Shown here: piece by piece, positions 12,101 through 27,100 of the stretch
Numbering within the stretch: position 1 is the stretch's first letter
Layout: every line of letters starts with the position of its first letter
DNA from: Marthasterias glacialis
Taxonomy: Eukaryota > Echinodermata > Asteroidea > Forcipulatida > Asteriidae
Direction: 5' to 3'
Assembly: GCA_911728455.2 (NCBI GenBank)
Contig: OU452225.1
Span: 6,186,106 to 6,250,105, forward strand
Length of the DNA: 64,000 nucleotides
Notes under the pieces: generated by a model
Database searches by the model: none
Seen by the model: only the letters and a program-made list of their open reading frames with translations
What the model was told of the DNA's origin: nothing
Translations under genes and position numbers: made by a program

Positions 12101-15100
12101 TAACCTTTAAATTATAAATTCCAGTGCAGGCCTGATTGCTACGTTCTTGAAAGAGCAAGGGCACCAAGGCATTTTCTTCTTCAGAAAGGGCACCTCTATG
12201 AGGAAATTGTAAATTTCTACTTGAACATTTCAAGGGCACCAAGGCAATGACCAGGGGCAATCGCCTCCATTGCCTTTGTGAAGTATCAGGACTGCCAGTG
12301 CGAAAGGCTACCCCGTTTGCTCATGTTCATTTAGTCATCGTTTTAATACGACCACAATGATCCAAACAAAACAAAATTTGATTCACTGATAATGAACATT
12401 TGGAAAAAATCAGATTCAACTTCCTGTTGTCAACCCAACGCTCAAAAAAAGAAAAAGAAAATTAGTAAATAGTTAAATAGGTCAATACATAAATTAAAAA
12501 AAAATGTAAAACCGAGTCAGAAACTTGAAGTGGATAAAGGTAATACTGTTGAAATTGCTTGTTTCAGTGCAAGGAAGAAAACTTACCTCCACTGCTATGT
12601 CTGCTTCGTCTATTTATCCCCATGGCAAATCCACCCAGGGAATTCTCCTTGATTTGATTGGCTGAGCTGGCTAGGCGCAGCTGTCCTGCAGCTGCTGCCC
12701 AACATACCCGCATCAGACAGCCAATCATAGACGAGAACTCGGATGTATTCATGGTCTGCAGGAGCAACAGCATGGAAAACAAACTTGAATATTCGGAAAT
12801 CATGGCAATGTTACAAGTAGAACACAGAAATGGCATTCATCAAAACATACTTATTATGAAGTTCATACCAGTACCAATCCTCCACAGAAAGATTTCTGTC
12901 TGAAAAACTGTCTAAAAGATTGCAAATAACCTTCCGCGTATTCAACAATCACAGGTTTATCTTGACCTTAAAATGTAACTCAGAGACCAAATGAGGTCAG
13001 TTATGTGTGTGACACATCGTCGAGAATGGTCCCCATGATTTGACAAGACTTTTCAGTGATTTGTCAGTATGTTACCTGACCTACAGAGACGCCAATGAAC
13101 CACGCAGCTGCGTTAATAATTTGAGCCCTTGACGCGCATGCATGCTAAATGCAATCTGGCCCTAAAGATGGCGTCTATTGGGAACTATCTATTGAGTGGC
13201 TTACGGCACTGGACCTCAAACAGTAACTGTCTGCTTGATCATACCAAAGAAGAAGTCAAATGTTACCTGTATGACAGCTATAGCCTTGGACGTCCCTTCC
13301 CGGTACGCCACATCCCCGCTGGCCTCCACGCTAGACATCCTCTCCACAAGACTCATCTTACGAGGTGATGTCCCGTAGCTTGAGGATAAATTTCCTGATG
13401 AGGTATCGGCAGAAATCTCAGCTTGGCTCTCAGTGAGTGACAGGTCACTCTCCATCACGTCCGTGGTGGTCTCCCCGCAGAGAAGGAATCTGGTTGATAG
13501 AACAGAAGAATCAACTTCAAAAAAGGTGTTAGGGTAGATGAGAGAGACAATACTGAAATGTTCCTTTAGCGTGCAGTGCAGCTGGTTGCCTCCAAGATGC
13601 CTGTAAAAATTGCCTCGTGCGACGAGGCCTTAAGACTCACCTGGCCAAATGCAGACAGATGATATAACAGCCTCTGCGTGTCTCCTCATCCATATCCTGA
13701 GGTATGGATTCTCTCTGGAGCACGCTGATCACTAGACTCAGCCCACCGGCGTTCAGGAAGTTCTCTCGGAATGTCTGCGCGCTCATCTGCGTTGCTTTGT
13801 CCTCCTGAAGAGATGGCACTAGGCGACTGCTTAGAACCTGGAGTGAGTTAGACAATGGTACACCATTTAAAAGCTACCTTCTCACCGCGGCCCTTTTCCA
13901 CAGACAGACAGGTGGGAAGAAAACAATCAACGTTCGGACAGGCAACAGGTTTGTTTATTCTCAGAGTTCAATGTTGAGGACTGCAAAAGTTGGAGTGAGG
14001 TTGTTCCAAGACCGGTATTTGATCGATGTTCTCCTGCCCTCTACACTTTGACTAAAGAATGGTAGAAACATTGATTTAAACTAGAGCGTTAACCCTTGAA
14101 TACCTCTAGGTTATAAAGTAGCCTGAACGCCGACATGCTTTGTGAGTTTGTCTTGAAGAGGGAGTCCAGTGTGGCTTTGGTGGTTTCCTTGGGAGAACTG
14201 GAACCATCACCCCAATCCACTGACGTTCTTTCACCCTAGAAAATAAAACAAAATATTGAAGCTGTCACTGTTTTCTCTAGTCTCATCTTTCCAAGGTCCA
14301 TTTCGATAAAGCCATTTACCAGTAAGCACATTTTTCTGCTTGCTATCGAGGAAAAATAGGCATAGGCATGAGTGTATTTTATAAATGATAGCAGGTTTGC
14401 GCATTCCGATGGATTTGCATTGTTGCATCAATCATCTACTTACATGAACTGCTGGCAACTTGGCGTGCCTTGTGCTTGCTTACAGTTCACAGCAGTGGTA
14501 ATAAAAATACAAATTCAGCTAGTGGGCGCTACGTGAGCAGAAAACATCTGCTTACAGGCTGTATGAAACTGGCCCCCAGGCTGGTAATGGACCCTATGTC
14601 ATGACGCCGCCATCTTGGAGGTAAAACGATGTTAAAACAATGGAAAACGCACATCTCTGCACGCGCGGCGCACAGGATGGGCCAATGAGCAACCTCCTTT
14701 TGACCTCTAGCTGAGGGCACCCTGCTCAAATGACATCATGTACATTAAGGTCTATTAAAGAACAGCAAAACACCCAACGTCACAGTTTGTTTGTAAGATG
14801 TCAGGGGTGTGAACAGTTCAGATCATCAATTTTGATTGGTCGATCCATAGCAACAAGAGTGTGATATATAGCCATATTGCAATGCCCATATCACACCACG
14901 TTCTCCAACGCGCTGTTGTTAAGCGCTGTTCTAACTCCACTTGTAAACTCACTGTAGAGTCAAAAGTGGTGCGTTTGTTTGAAGATTAACTTGTTATCAC
15001 ACGCGCACTTGTGGAATACAGAAAATATAGCGTGTCTGCGTCCCATATCCCAACTCGGCCTGCAGCCTCGATGGGTGTGGGACGCAGAAGAGCTATATTT

Positions 15101-18100
15101 TTCCAGATTCTATTCGTGCTTGCGTGATAACTACTATTATATAACACCCAAGCAGATCTATGTCATTTGATTGGAGGATGGTCGGTCACGTGATAGCAAA
15201 TAAACGTACCACTGCACGCTACGTCATTCACCGTACATTTTTCGTTCTATCCGATTTGTTCCATTGCACGCTCGCCCGCCCTCCATTGACGAAAGTGACT
15301 ATTCGATTAAAAATGGCTGAAGCTTATTATACTTTATAGTGTTATCCTCCAATCAAATGACAAAGATCTACTTGGATGTTATATAAAACAAATAATGAAT
15401 GTTTTTCATTCGTGCAATAGTAAGAATATTTTCATTCATTGAAAGATGGAATGTTCCATTCAACTTGGCTTCGCCTCATTGAATGGAACATTCCATCTTT
15501 CAACTCGTGAAAATATTCTTACCATTGCCTCATAAACACTCATTATTTGTATATTATCAAGTCAAAGTAATTTTATCAAGTCAAAGTAACCTTTACAATA
15601 AAAACAAACATTATTTTGAGGTCCTGTCCTTCAAAACGTTCAAGTTGATTTGCCGACTCACCATCAGTAAGAATCATCATGACCTACCTGTCTGCAAATA
15701 GAGTCTAATGCTTCTTGTACTGTAGGATCTGTTGGTATTAGCATGAGAAGATTCCGTACTCGCTCTGTTAACCTGCAACAAAGACACCACACAATTCTGA
15801 AATTACAGTTGGTCACACAACATAAATAAATAACTTTTTTCTTTTAAAAAAATTCTTTATGGTCAAATACGCTTCACGTAAACTATACTCCAAACATGCT
15901 CAGAGAGGGCGTATTATGCAGCCGATCCAGAAACACCGCGGCAGGGGCTTTGTTGCAAGTGTCCTGTGGTGGATTTCACAAAACTAGTCCTAACTTAGGA
16001 CTAGTTCTATAAGTTACGACTAGTTACTCGTCTTAACTCGAGATAAGACTAGTCCTAGCACTTTGTGAAATCCACACCTATTGTCTATTGTGCATTACAC
16101 AATGCACAAAACCTACAGTTTTACGTCCCATCTGAAACACGCTGGCTTGTATCATGTCATGTCCCAGACAAGCTGCCAACCAATGACAATACGTAGGATG
16201 GCTTGTCGTGGCCGAGCGGTCAAGCGCACTTGACTCAAGCTCTGGTGTTTCTGATCAGCAGAGTGTGGGTTCAAGTCCTGGTCTTGACACTAGTGTCCTT
16301 AAGCAAGACACTTAATCATTATTGCTTCGTCCTTCGGATGAGATGTAAAGCCGTGGGTCCCGTGTGTTGTGTAATGCACTAAAAAGAATCCAGTTACACT
16401 TATCACTAAGAGAAGGGGTTTGCCCCGGTGTTTCTGGCAGTGACAGCTGAATGTGCCGCAACACCTTGTAAACCCTTATGGTGAAATGGTGTTGTTCAAC
16501 TTGGCAGTTTTACCACTACCTTCTACACAAACTGTCTGAAACATAAATATCTATTTAAACTTATCAAAGTACTCTTCGAAACAAAGTCCGAACCTTGACC
16601 CTTCGAGCTCAGCCAGCTGGTACAGCATCTCAAAAACTTGACCTCCCATTGCCATGACAACGCCTGGTAATGACCTCTCCACTTCGGCCATGTATGACTG
16701 TCTGCCTGTAAATGGTATGCTCTGCAGTGTGAAATAATGATGGACAGTTTTTACAATATTAGGTCAGATCAATATCATGTGTTGAGTAAGTCTACTTGTT
16801 GACATCGAGGAATGCAAAGAGGGGCTCTGAGACCCAAATCACTTTTGCTATACACTAATTTTCCCAATAGAAAGATTACAGAAATAGAAAAATTACAAGT
16901 CTCTAACCACATGTAAAGGCTGGTTTTCCAGGTCGTCGCACGATGATAATCGCCCGACGCTGTGATCGCTGGACGCTGAGCCTTATCATTGCAGTCTACA
17001 GTCGCTGAGGCATCAGCGTCGACTATAAACTGCATCGTGCATCATTTTTACTGTCATGCGACCATCGCGCGACCGTCTATAAACCAGCCTTTAAAATGGT
17101 GTTAAATGCCATACTTGACACCCTTCATGTGCAAAATTTGTCCCAAAACATCCAATGACGTCATTTTTTTTTTAGGTCATTCCTGAATTTCCATGGAGTT
17201 TGACCTTTTGCCTGACAAACAATTTCCTTAGTGGAATGTACAGACCCATTTTATTGTTAACATCCAACCAAGTCACGTTTCAAACTTGGCTCTGAAAGAG
17301 TATCAAATACAATGCCATTTTACACCGTTCTAACATGAGGTTAGGACTTGTAATCAGGGATGAGATTTGCCAATTGTGAAAATTCTTGAAAATGGCTTGC
17401 AGGTCTGGGTTCCTCCTTATTCTAGACCCGGAACCTCCCAGATAGTACAGGAGGTTTACAGACTCTGTGCATCCCCAGAAATACAAAACTACAGGGTTTG
17501 GACACAAGGTGGACTATTTCTTTCTCCCTTTGGTGATTGCTTCACTTCTTTTAAGAAAATCTGAATGCTCAAGGAGAAAACCCTGAAATGAGGAAACATC
17601 CAGAGAAATCTCATGCCTGTGAAATTGCTCTCCCACTTTCATAAGAACTCTATCTATGTGAAAATGAGTCCATCACAAAACTGAATTTGACCTCAGAGCC
17701 CTTCTTCAGTCTTTAGCAAAAGAGATGTGGGTGGTCTCACAGACCGAGGACATCCTTGGTTCAATTTTGTGTATAAAACTAGTGGGGGGTCATTACTTAA
17801 AAAGACAAAACAAGTCCAAACAATGGGAGAATCGGAATTATTTTTTTCGATGACCATGTATGGGTCCCCTTACACACTGGACAACAACAGAACAATGAAC
17901 CCCACAAAGCAATCTCAATAGAAACAATGGACCCCACCAGAAAAATTGTTTAGAAACGGAACAATAAAATTGAACAATGCAGGATCCCACAAACCGACAG
18001 TATACAATATAGAATATATAGAATATCAATTACCATGTAATGAAATGAAAAGTCACATCCACTTAAGGTGATCTCTGTCCTGCCACTTCCCAGGTTGTGC

Positions 18101-21100
18101 CAGGTTGTGGCACCCCCCAAACAAAGATATTGACAAAATAGGGAGACTGCCAACATTGGGTCTAGATAGCTCTGTTGGTAGAGCGCCTGCACGTTAATCC
18201 GGAGGTCTCAGGTTCAAATCCTGTTCTAGTCAATTTTTTTTTTACCCACCAAATATTTCACAGGTTCAAATCCTGTTCTAGTAAATTTTTCTTTACTCAC
18301 CAAAAATTTCACAGGTTCAAATCCTGTTCTAGTCAAAATTTCACAGGTTCAAATCCTGTTCTAGTCAATTTTTTTTTACCCACCAAATATTTCACAGGTT
18401 CAAATCCTGTTCTAGTCAATTTTTCTTTACTCACCAAAAATTTCACAGGTTCAAATCCTGTTCCAGTCAATTTTTCTTTACTCACCAAAAATTTCACAGG
18501 TTCAAATCCTGTCCAAGTCAATTTTTCTTTACTCACCAAAAATTTGAATATAAATCAAATCATACACATCTGTCTATCCTTCTATCACCCCATACCTCAT
18601 CTATTCTTGACACGGTCGCTCCGAGCTGTTTCACTGTCAGCAACTGCTGGTCCTCAAACTCTAGTTGCCTAAGAAGCTTTGGGTACTTGCTTGAAGTCAA
18701 CTGCATGTAAACAATTCAAGATGTGAGATTCAAACTTGGTAGAGACACGGGCCCAATTTAATAGAGCTGCATAACAAGTGGCTATCACTCAGTCAATCAT
18801 TAGAGTATTTCAGCACAACAAAGTGTCTGCTAACCAGACTAAGGTTACCAGCCAAAATACAATGTCAAATGCGCCATCTGTGAACGGTACCCTGCTTATT
18901 TTTGCCTAGCTAGGGATAGGCATACATTTTTCAAATATATTTTTTACATCAAGTTTTGATGGCATTTTGAAGAATGGCCTGCAGGCTACATTTTCAGCTA
19001 TAAATTAGGTCTGTCGAGTTCTGCAGTGAAGAGAAACAAGTAATTTTGTGACTGTAAAAAGGAAAAATCTAAAAGACACTTTACACATGTGTTATCATTG
19101 GACCAAAGTGTGATCATAATGCACTGTATTTGCTGTGTGGATTTTGACTAAAAATGCTTAAAACTCTAGATTTTTTTAAAGTTTTGGTCTTTATTCTCTT
19201 GTTATACATCAAGGGAAAGTACTGATTAATAACATAGTATAAAAATAAATGAATTTTTTAATCATTCTTGTCGTGGAAAGCGTTCGTCATAGGCCAAATG
19301 TTTTTTCACAAAATATTTCTATTAACAAAATGTGACTTCCAAACGGAGAGCGCCCTCTAGCATTTATGCACAACTCCTACCTTAGCATAACAGTTTTCAG
19401 CAATATTTTCTGCTTAAGCAACCTTATGAAATTGGGCCATTTACACCATGTCACTTTGTTGATACAAAACAAAGACCGGCCAAATAATTTTTGGGATGAG
19501 CTCTTTTCTCCATAACTAAAGATGACACAAAATCATGATCATAAAATATAAGGTTTTACATTTTTTGTTTCCATTGAGCTGTTTGTATTTTGTTCCTGCA
19601 GGATGTCTAGGCTCTACGGCTGTTTTAAAAAACATTTGATGTAAAAAGTCTATCGACCCCTTGCACCAACCTCACATGCGGCTGCTGTCTGCCAAGCTTG
19701 CCATTTTGGGAGTCAAATTGCTCGTAAAAATTATAGTAAGCTTGTAAATGTCGAATCACCTAAATTGCGCACTACTTTGTATAATGCATGGGGACATTGA
19801 CTCCCAGAATGGCACAACCAAGACTATTGTGATGACGACGTCAGGTGAATTGAGTCAATATTTTGATATAAAAAAAAATATGCATTTATTCTGGATAAAT
19901 TACTGTGAGGTTCTGTTGCAATTTGTCACTATTTCCGTTTTTATTCATGATTTGTGCAGTTCGTTTATTTCTTACCATTCTATCGTTTGCAGCAATTTGA
20001 ATGTTTTCAACTGTTGTTCTCATTCGATGGGCGATACGTTGACGGACACTCTGTAATGTCTCATTTCCATGACCCTGTAAAAAGTAAAGATAATTTAATA
20101 ACAGACGTTCATAAATACCCCACGACAGGTTATCCAGTTTTTTTCCAACTTGTCAGGAGTTTCTAACGTTTTTCTTAATTTCTTTATTTTTGCTACCTTA
20201 ACGGGTTAGCAAAAATTCCCAGTCAATCAGAAGCGAAGGGGTCAGCATGCATTAACCTCATCCGCATTGTGATTGCTTAACCTTTCTTTCAGCGCTTTTC
20301 TTATTTGCGCAAAAATTATGAATAATTTATATTGAAACTTTAAAGGCAAAGTATACCTTTGGTTTTTGGAACCGTACATTGGCCTTACCATAAAACTAAC
20401 CTGTGTAAAATTCATTTCAAAAGGTGGCAGCGTTTTTAAGATATCATCAAAAATCTGGAGCGGTTGCATTCACGCAGAAGAAGAATCCGTCATTGGAATA
20501 CACATTCTGAGAAGCGTTACGGCCATAACGCTTCTCAGATTCAAATTTTGGGGAAAAAAAAAGTGATATCTTTTTCCATAACTGCAGTACTTCGAAGTGA
20601 AACGTTTATCAAAATGCATTTTACTATCCAAAGCTGCTGTACTTCTTACCAAGTAAGTTATTGTTGCCATAAATTTTCAGAGTCATTACCAAACGTATAC
20701 AGATCCTTTTCAAAGAATAATTCAACAACAAAATGCAAATCTAGTTGAAAATCTTGATCGTGCGCACTGACTTGATCTAAACGGCTGCATAGCTGTCTAG
20801 GCCAAAAAGGCCTTAACGAAAGGCTAGTATAGGCATGCTGAAATGATGACATTTCCACCTTTTGGTAAAACAAGGATTTATAGATTTCAAGGAGCCTTTT
20901 GTGAACAGTATCCGTCGTGCTAGAGAAGTAAACCAAGCAGCAAGACTTTGTTTATAAAATAAATCAAGTTTTTTCACCCCTTCCGAAAAAGAGGTGTTCT
21001 GTATTTTCATGAGTTTTATTTTGGTAGTGAATTCCAGAGCCTAGGAGTGATGCTAGAAAAGGCTTAACTTTTGTTACCTTAATGATTTTAACAAGCAATT

Positions 21101-24100
21101 TACTTCCATGTAACAGAAGGTGAACCCACTAATTGCAAACTGGAGACCTCAAGAAATGTTTTTTCAAGTGGAATACACGTAGAGTGGAAGATGTAGAGGT
21201 CATGATGTTTTAAACTCACCACAAGGACAAAGTCATACTTTGGCGAGTCGCAGATGACTTGCATTGTGATGGGGTGTCCCTGGTAGGAGGCACCGTGAGG
21301 TAAGATAGTACGAGGGGAAAGGTGCTGATCCTCGACCGTGGTGATGTATGTCTCAGCAAGCTTCAGGAGGCGCTCAATTACCAACAACTTTGCTGACCTG
21401 TTGATGAAAAAAAGGGGACACACTTTTCATTATCAAAATAGTATGTGAAACATGTAAGGAATATGTGAGATACATGGGAAAGAACCGTATATGTGAGGTA
21501 CCTATAACTTATATGGGATACACATGTGAGGCATATGGGAGGTACATCAACACGAGGTACATGTACATGTGAGGTACATGGACATGTGAGGTACATGGAC
21601 ACGTGAGGTACATGGACACGTGAGGTACATGGACACGTGAGGTGCATGTATGTGAGGTATATGTAAGGTGAATAAGAGGTACATGAACATGTACAAAATG
21701 TGCGCAGTATATGAGTTATTTGCAAGGTATATGACATTGCTCAGGTCTTTCAGAGGACAAATCCGCCATATTTTTTTAAAAGGTTAGACAGGCAAAAGAA
21801 AGATTGTTAATCCATCACCTCAGGTATTATTGCTTGTGCGGCATTAAGAGGTTTTAGGTTTCATCCTCCAACATGTGGTTCTAAACTGTGAATCAATGTG
21901 TGCTTACGGTTAATGTCATTAGTCACCTCAAAAATGTGTGTGTTTGGGGATGGGGTGGGGTAACAAACCATACAATCAGCATAAAAGGTTAAGATGTGGT
22001 GCACCTCGGGAGTTGGGTATTAAGGGAAGCTTCAACCTCAAGAGGCCCTATCACTGTATATTCATATATTCATGTAAACTCTTAAATTACTTCATCAGAG
22101 TCTGACAGAGTTTAAAAAGATCTACACACGGCTCTAAGCATATTGACATGATGTTCTTTAAAACATTCTTTATCACATTTGTAAAGATTTCCTCAAGCCA
22201 CAACCCATTTGTGTCTAAGTAAATACTGAGGTGACATTTGTAATTACCTCAAAAGACTACGGCCTGAAAAGATTACACCTACCCAGTACCGCCGCACACC
22301 GTTACGAAATTCAACTTCAAACCCAATCAGTTTGCAAGTTCAGTACTCTGCAACAAACACATCTGATAAGCAAGCTGAACATCAAAAGTTGATTCTGCCT
22401 CTAAACTCCACTTCAGGAAGTTGTCTGATTGCAGAGGAATGGGGCCTGTAGGTCCAAATAATTGCTTACTACTAGGCAAGGTATACCAATCTTATCTAAG
22501 TCCAAACAGTTCTTACCAGTACCAAACCTAAAAAGAAACATTTCCATCTGAAAGCTCACTGACCGTAAAAATCATACCAGTACCAATTCTCCAGAGAAAT
22601 ATTTCCATCTGATACCTCACTGAATATTAAGATCGAACCAGTACCAATCCCCCAGAAACATATCTTCATCAGAAAGCTCACTGTTTCTTAAGTTCATACC
22701 AGTACCAATCCTCCAGAAAAATATTTCCATCTGAAAGCTCACTAATTATGAAGTTCATAACAGTACCAATCCTCCTGTGAAATATTTCCCTCTGAAAGCT
22801 CACTGATTATAAAGTTCATACCAGTACCAAACCTCCAGAGAAATATTTCCATCCGAAAACTCACTGTTTATGAAGTTCATATCAGTACCAATCCTCCAAA
22901 GAAATATTTCCATCTAAAAGCTAACTGATTATGAAGTTCATAACAGTACCAATCCTCCAGAGAAATATTTCCATCTGAAAGCTAACTGATTATCAAGTTC
23001 ATATCAGTATCAATCCTCCAGAGAAATATTTCTCTCTGAAAGGTCACTGATTATCAAGTACCAATCCTCCAATCCTCCAAAGAAATATTTCCATCTGAAA
23101 GCTAACTGATTTTGAAGTTCATACCAGTATCAATCCTCCAGAGAAATAATTCCATCTGAAAGCTAACTGATTATCAAGTTCATATCAGTATCAATCCTGC
23201 AGAGAAATATTTCCATCTGAAAGCTCACTGATTATGAAGTTCATAACAGTACCAATCCTCCAGAGAAATATTTCCATCTGAAAGCTAACTGATTATCAAG
23301 TTCATATCAGTATCAATCCTGCAGAGAAATATTTCCATCTGAAAGCTAACTGATTATGAAGTTAATACCAGTATCAACCCTCCGAGAAATATTTCCATCT
23401 GAAGCTAACTGATTATGAAGTTCATATCAGTACCAATCCTCCAAAGTTATATTTCCAGCTAACTGATTATGAAGTACCAATCCTCCAATCCTCCAATCTT
23501 CCAATCCTCCAAAGAAATACATGTATTTCCATCTGAAAGCTCACTGATTATGAAGTTCATATCAGTACCAATCCTGCAGAGAAATATTTCCATCTGAAAG
23601 TTCACTGACTATGAAGTTCAAATCAGTACCAATCCTGCAGAGAAATATTTCCCTCTGAAAGCTCACTGATTACAAAGCTCATACCAGTACCAATCCTTCT
23701 GAGAAATATTTCCATCTGAAAGTTAACTGATTATCAAGTTCATATCAGTATCAATCTTCCAGAGAAATATTTCTCTCTGAAAGGTCACTGATTATGAAGT
23801 ACCAATCCTCCAAGAAAATATTTCCATCAGTACCAATCCTCCAGAGAAATATTTCCATCTGAAAGCTAACTGAATATGAAGTTCATATCAGTATCAATCC
23901 TGCAGAGAAGTATGTCCATCTGAAGCTAACTGATTATGAAGTTCATAGCAGTACCAATCCTCCAGAGAAAAATTTCCCTCTGAAAGTTCACTGACTATGA
24001 AGTTCAAATCAGTACCAATCCTGCAGAGAAATATTTCCCTCTGAAAGCTCAGATTACAAAGCTCATACCAGTACCAATCCTTCTGAGAAATATTTCCATT

Positions 24101-27100
24101 TAAAAGCTAACTGATTATGAAGTTCATATCAGTATCGATCCTCCAGAGAAAAATTTCCCTCTGAAAGTTCACTGACTATGAAGTTCAAATCAGTACCAAG
24201 CCTGCAGAGAAATATTTCCCTCTGAAAGCTCACTGATTACAAAGCTCATACCAGTACCAATCCTTCTGAGAAATATTTCCATTTAAAAGCTAACTGATTA
24301 TGAAGTTCATATCAGTATCGATCCTCCAGAGAAATATTTCCATCTGAAGCTAACTGATTATGAAGTTCAAATCGGTACCAATCCTGCAGAGAACTATTTC
24401 CCTCTGAAAGCTAACTGATTATGAAGTTCATATCAGTATCAATCCTCCAGAGAAATATTTCCATCTAAAAGCTCACTGATTATGAAGTTCATAACACTAC
24501 CAATCCTCCAAAGAAATATTTCCCTCCGAAAACTCACTGATTATGAAGTACCAATCCTCCAATCCTCCAAAGAAATATTACCATCTGAAAGCTAACTGAC
24601 TATGAAGTTCATAACACTTCCAATCCTCCGAGAAATATTTCCATCTAAAAGCTCGCTGATTATGAAGTTCATAACACTACCAGTCCTCCAAAGAAATATT
24701 TCCATCTGAAAGCTAACTGATTATGAAGTTCATATCAGTATCAATCCTCCAGAGAAATATTTCCATCTGAAAGCTAACTGAAGATGAAGTTCATATCAGT
24801 ATCAATCCTGCAGAGAAATATTTTCATCTGAAGCTAACTGATTATGAAGTTCATAACAGTACCAATCCTCCAGAAAAATATTTCCATCTGAAAGCTCACT
24901 GATTACAAAGCTCATACCAGTACCAATCCTCCAGAGAAATATTTCCATCTGAAAGCTAACTGATTGTGAAATTCAAATCAGTACCGATCCTCCAGAGCAA
25001 TATTTCTCTCTGAAAGCTCGCTGATTATGAAGTTCACATCAGTACCAATCCTCGACAGAAATATTTCCCTCTAAAAGCTCACTGATTATGAAGTAACAAT
25101 CCTCCAATCCTCCAATCCTCCACAGAAATATTTCTCTCTGAAAGCTAACTGATTATGAAGTTCAAATCAGTACCAATCCTCCAGAGAAATATTTCCATCT
25201 GAAAGCTAACTGATTGTGAAATTCAAATCTGTACCAATCCTCCACAGAAATATTTCTCTCTGAAAGCTCACTGATTATGAAGTTCACATCAGTACCAATC
25301 CTCCACAGAAATATTTCCCTCTGAAAGCTCACTGATTATGAAGTACCAATCCTCCAATTCTCCACAGAAATATTTCTCTCTGAAAGTTCAGATTATGAAG
25401 TTCACATCAGTACCAATCCTCCACAGAAATATTTCCCTCTGAAAGCTCACTGATTATGAAGTTCAAATTAGTACCAATCCTCCAGAGAAATATTTCCATC
25501 TGAAAGCTCACTGATTCTAAAGTTCATATCAGTACCAATCCTCCAGAGAAATATTTCCATCTGACAGGTCACTGATTATGAAGTTTATAACAGTACCAAT
25601 CATCCTCCAGAGAAATATTCTATCTGAAAGCTCACTGATTATAAAGTTCATACCAGAACCAATCCTGCAGAAAAAATATTTCCATCTGAAAGCTTACTGA
25701 TTATGAATGTCATAACAGTATCAATCCTCCAGAGAAATATTTCCATCTGAAAGCTGATTATTAAGTATCAATCCTCCAGAGAAATATTTCCATCTGAAAG
25801 CTTACTGATTATGAAGTTCATATCAGTATCAATCCTCCAGAGCAATATTTCCATCTGAAGCTACCTGGTTATGAAGTTCATACCAGTATCAATCCTCCAG
25901 AGAAATATTTCCCTCAGAAAGCTCACTGATAATTAAGTACCAATCCTCCAATCCTCCAAAGTTATATTTCCATCTGAAAGCTCACTGATTATGAAGTACC
26001 AATCCTTCAATCCTCCAATCAAAAGAAATATTTCCCTCTGAAAGCTCACTGATTATGAAGTTCATACCAGTACCAATCGTCCTGAGAAATATTTCCCTCA
26101 GAAAGCTCACTGATTATGAAGTACCAATCCTCCAATCCTCCAATCCTCCAAAGAAATATTTCCATCAGTACCAATCCTCAAGAGAAATATTTCCCTTAGA
26201 AAGCTCACTGATTATACAGTTCATACCAGTACCAATCCTCCAGAAAATATTTCTCTCTGAAAGCTCACTTATAATGAGGTACCAATCCTCCAATCCTCCA
26301 GAGAAATATTTCCCTCTGAAAGCTCACTGATTCTAAAGTTCATATCAGTACCAATCGTCCTGAGAAATATTTCCATCTAAAAACTCACTGATTATAAAGT
26401 TTATACCAGTACCAATCCTCCAGAGAAATATTGTGTCTGAAACAATATGTTTAAGTTAAGGAAAAATCCTTTTGAGGTTCCCAAATCACTTCTTATTTTG
26501 ATTGTGGATTGCTGCAATCAAAATAAGGCTGATTTGAATGCCCCTGACAAAACACACAAATGTTCTTCATTGGTTTTCACTCAAATTTGATGCATCTTTC
26601 ACAGCTTGCTTGGATTATGGGCTTTTTAATACTGAAAAATGGAGAGTGGGAATCAATGTACTTGTACTTTTCACTTAAACAATAATGTAGTTTCCCTTCA
26701 ACACTAGCAGTGCCTTGATTTAAATACTGGTAATGCCATGTATTTTAACCAGTTGAAACCAGATGATGTGAATACACGCAACTGTTTCCCCTGCCTGGAA
26801 ACAGAAGCCATCTTATGGCGCCATTATGTAATTACAGACCACCAGAGCAAAGGTTGCACGGTTATTCAACTACGGAGCGTGCACAGACCATACACACACC
26901 GTGTAACGCTCATTTCACCCACACAAGGACAAAAAAGGTCTTATAAATACTTTTTGTGTAATTCCCGATTAAAGATCTCTGTCCTTTTGTTCCAAGATGG
27001 GAATTACATGCATTGGCAGACTTGCCGAAATCTTTTTCCCTGAGTGTACCGCTGGCACAAAGAAACTCTGACTTGACAATGCCAAGAGAATAAAGATTCT

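Noticed and set aside
16594-16699. Alternative acceptor (ACAG) for exon 21
   Set aside because: It would shift the frame relative to exon 20; the upstream CTGCAG keeps it.
18155-18232. Possible tRNA gene
   Set aside because: A and B boxes are present but the acceptor and anticodon stems do not pair well, and the T-arm is part of a repeat array.
22505-26460. CRISPR-like or coding repeat array
   Set aside because: No spacers; the unit is 61 bp and broken by stops and indels, so it is a satellite-type repeat.
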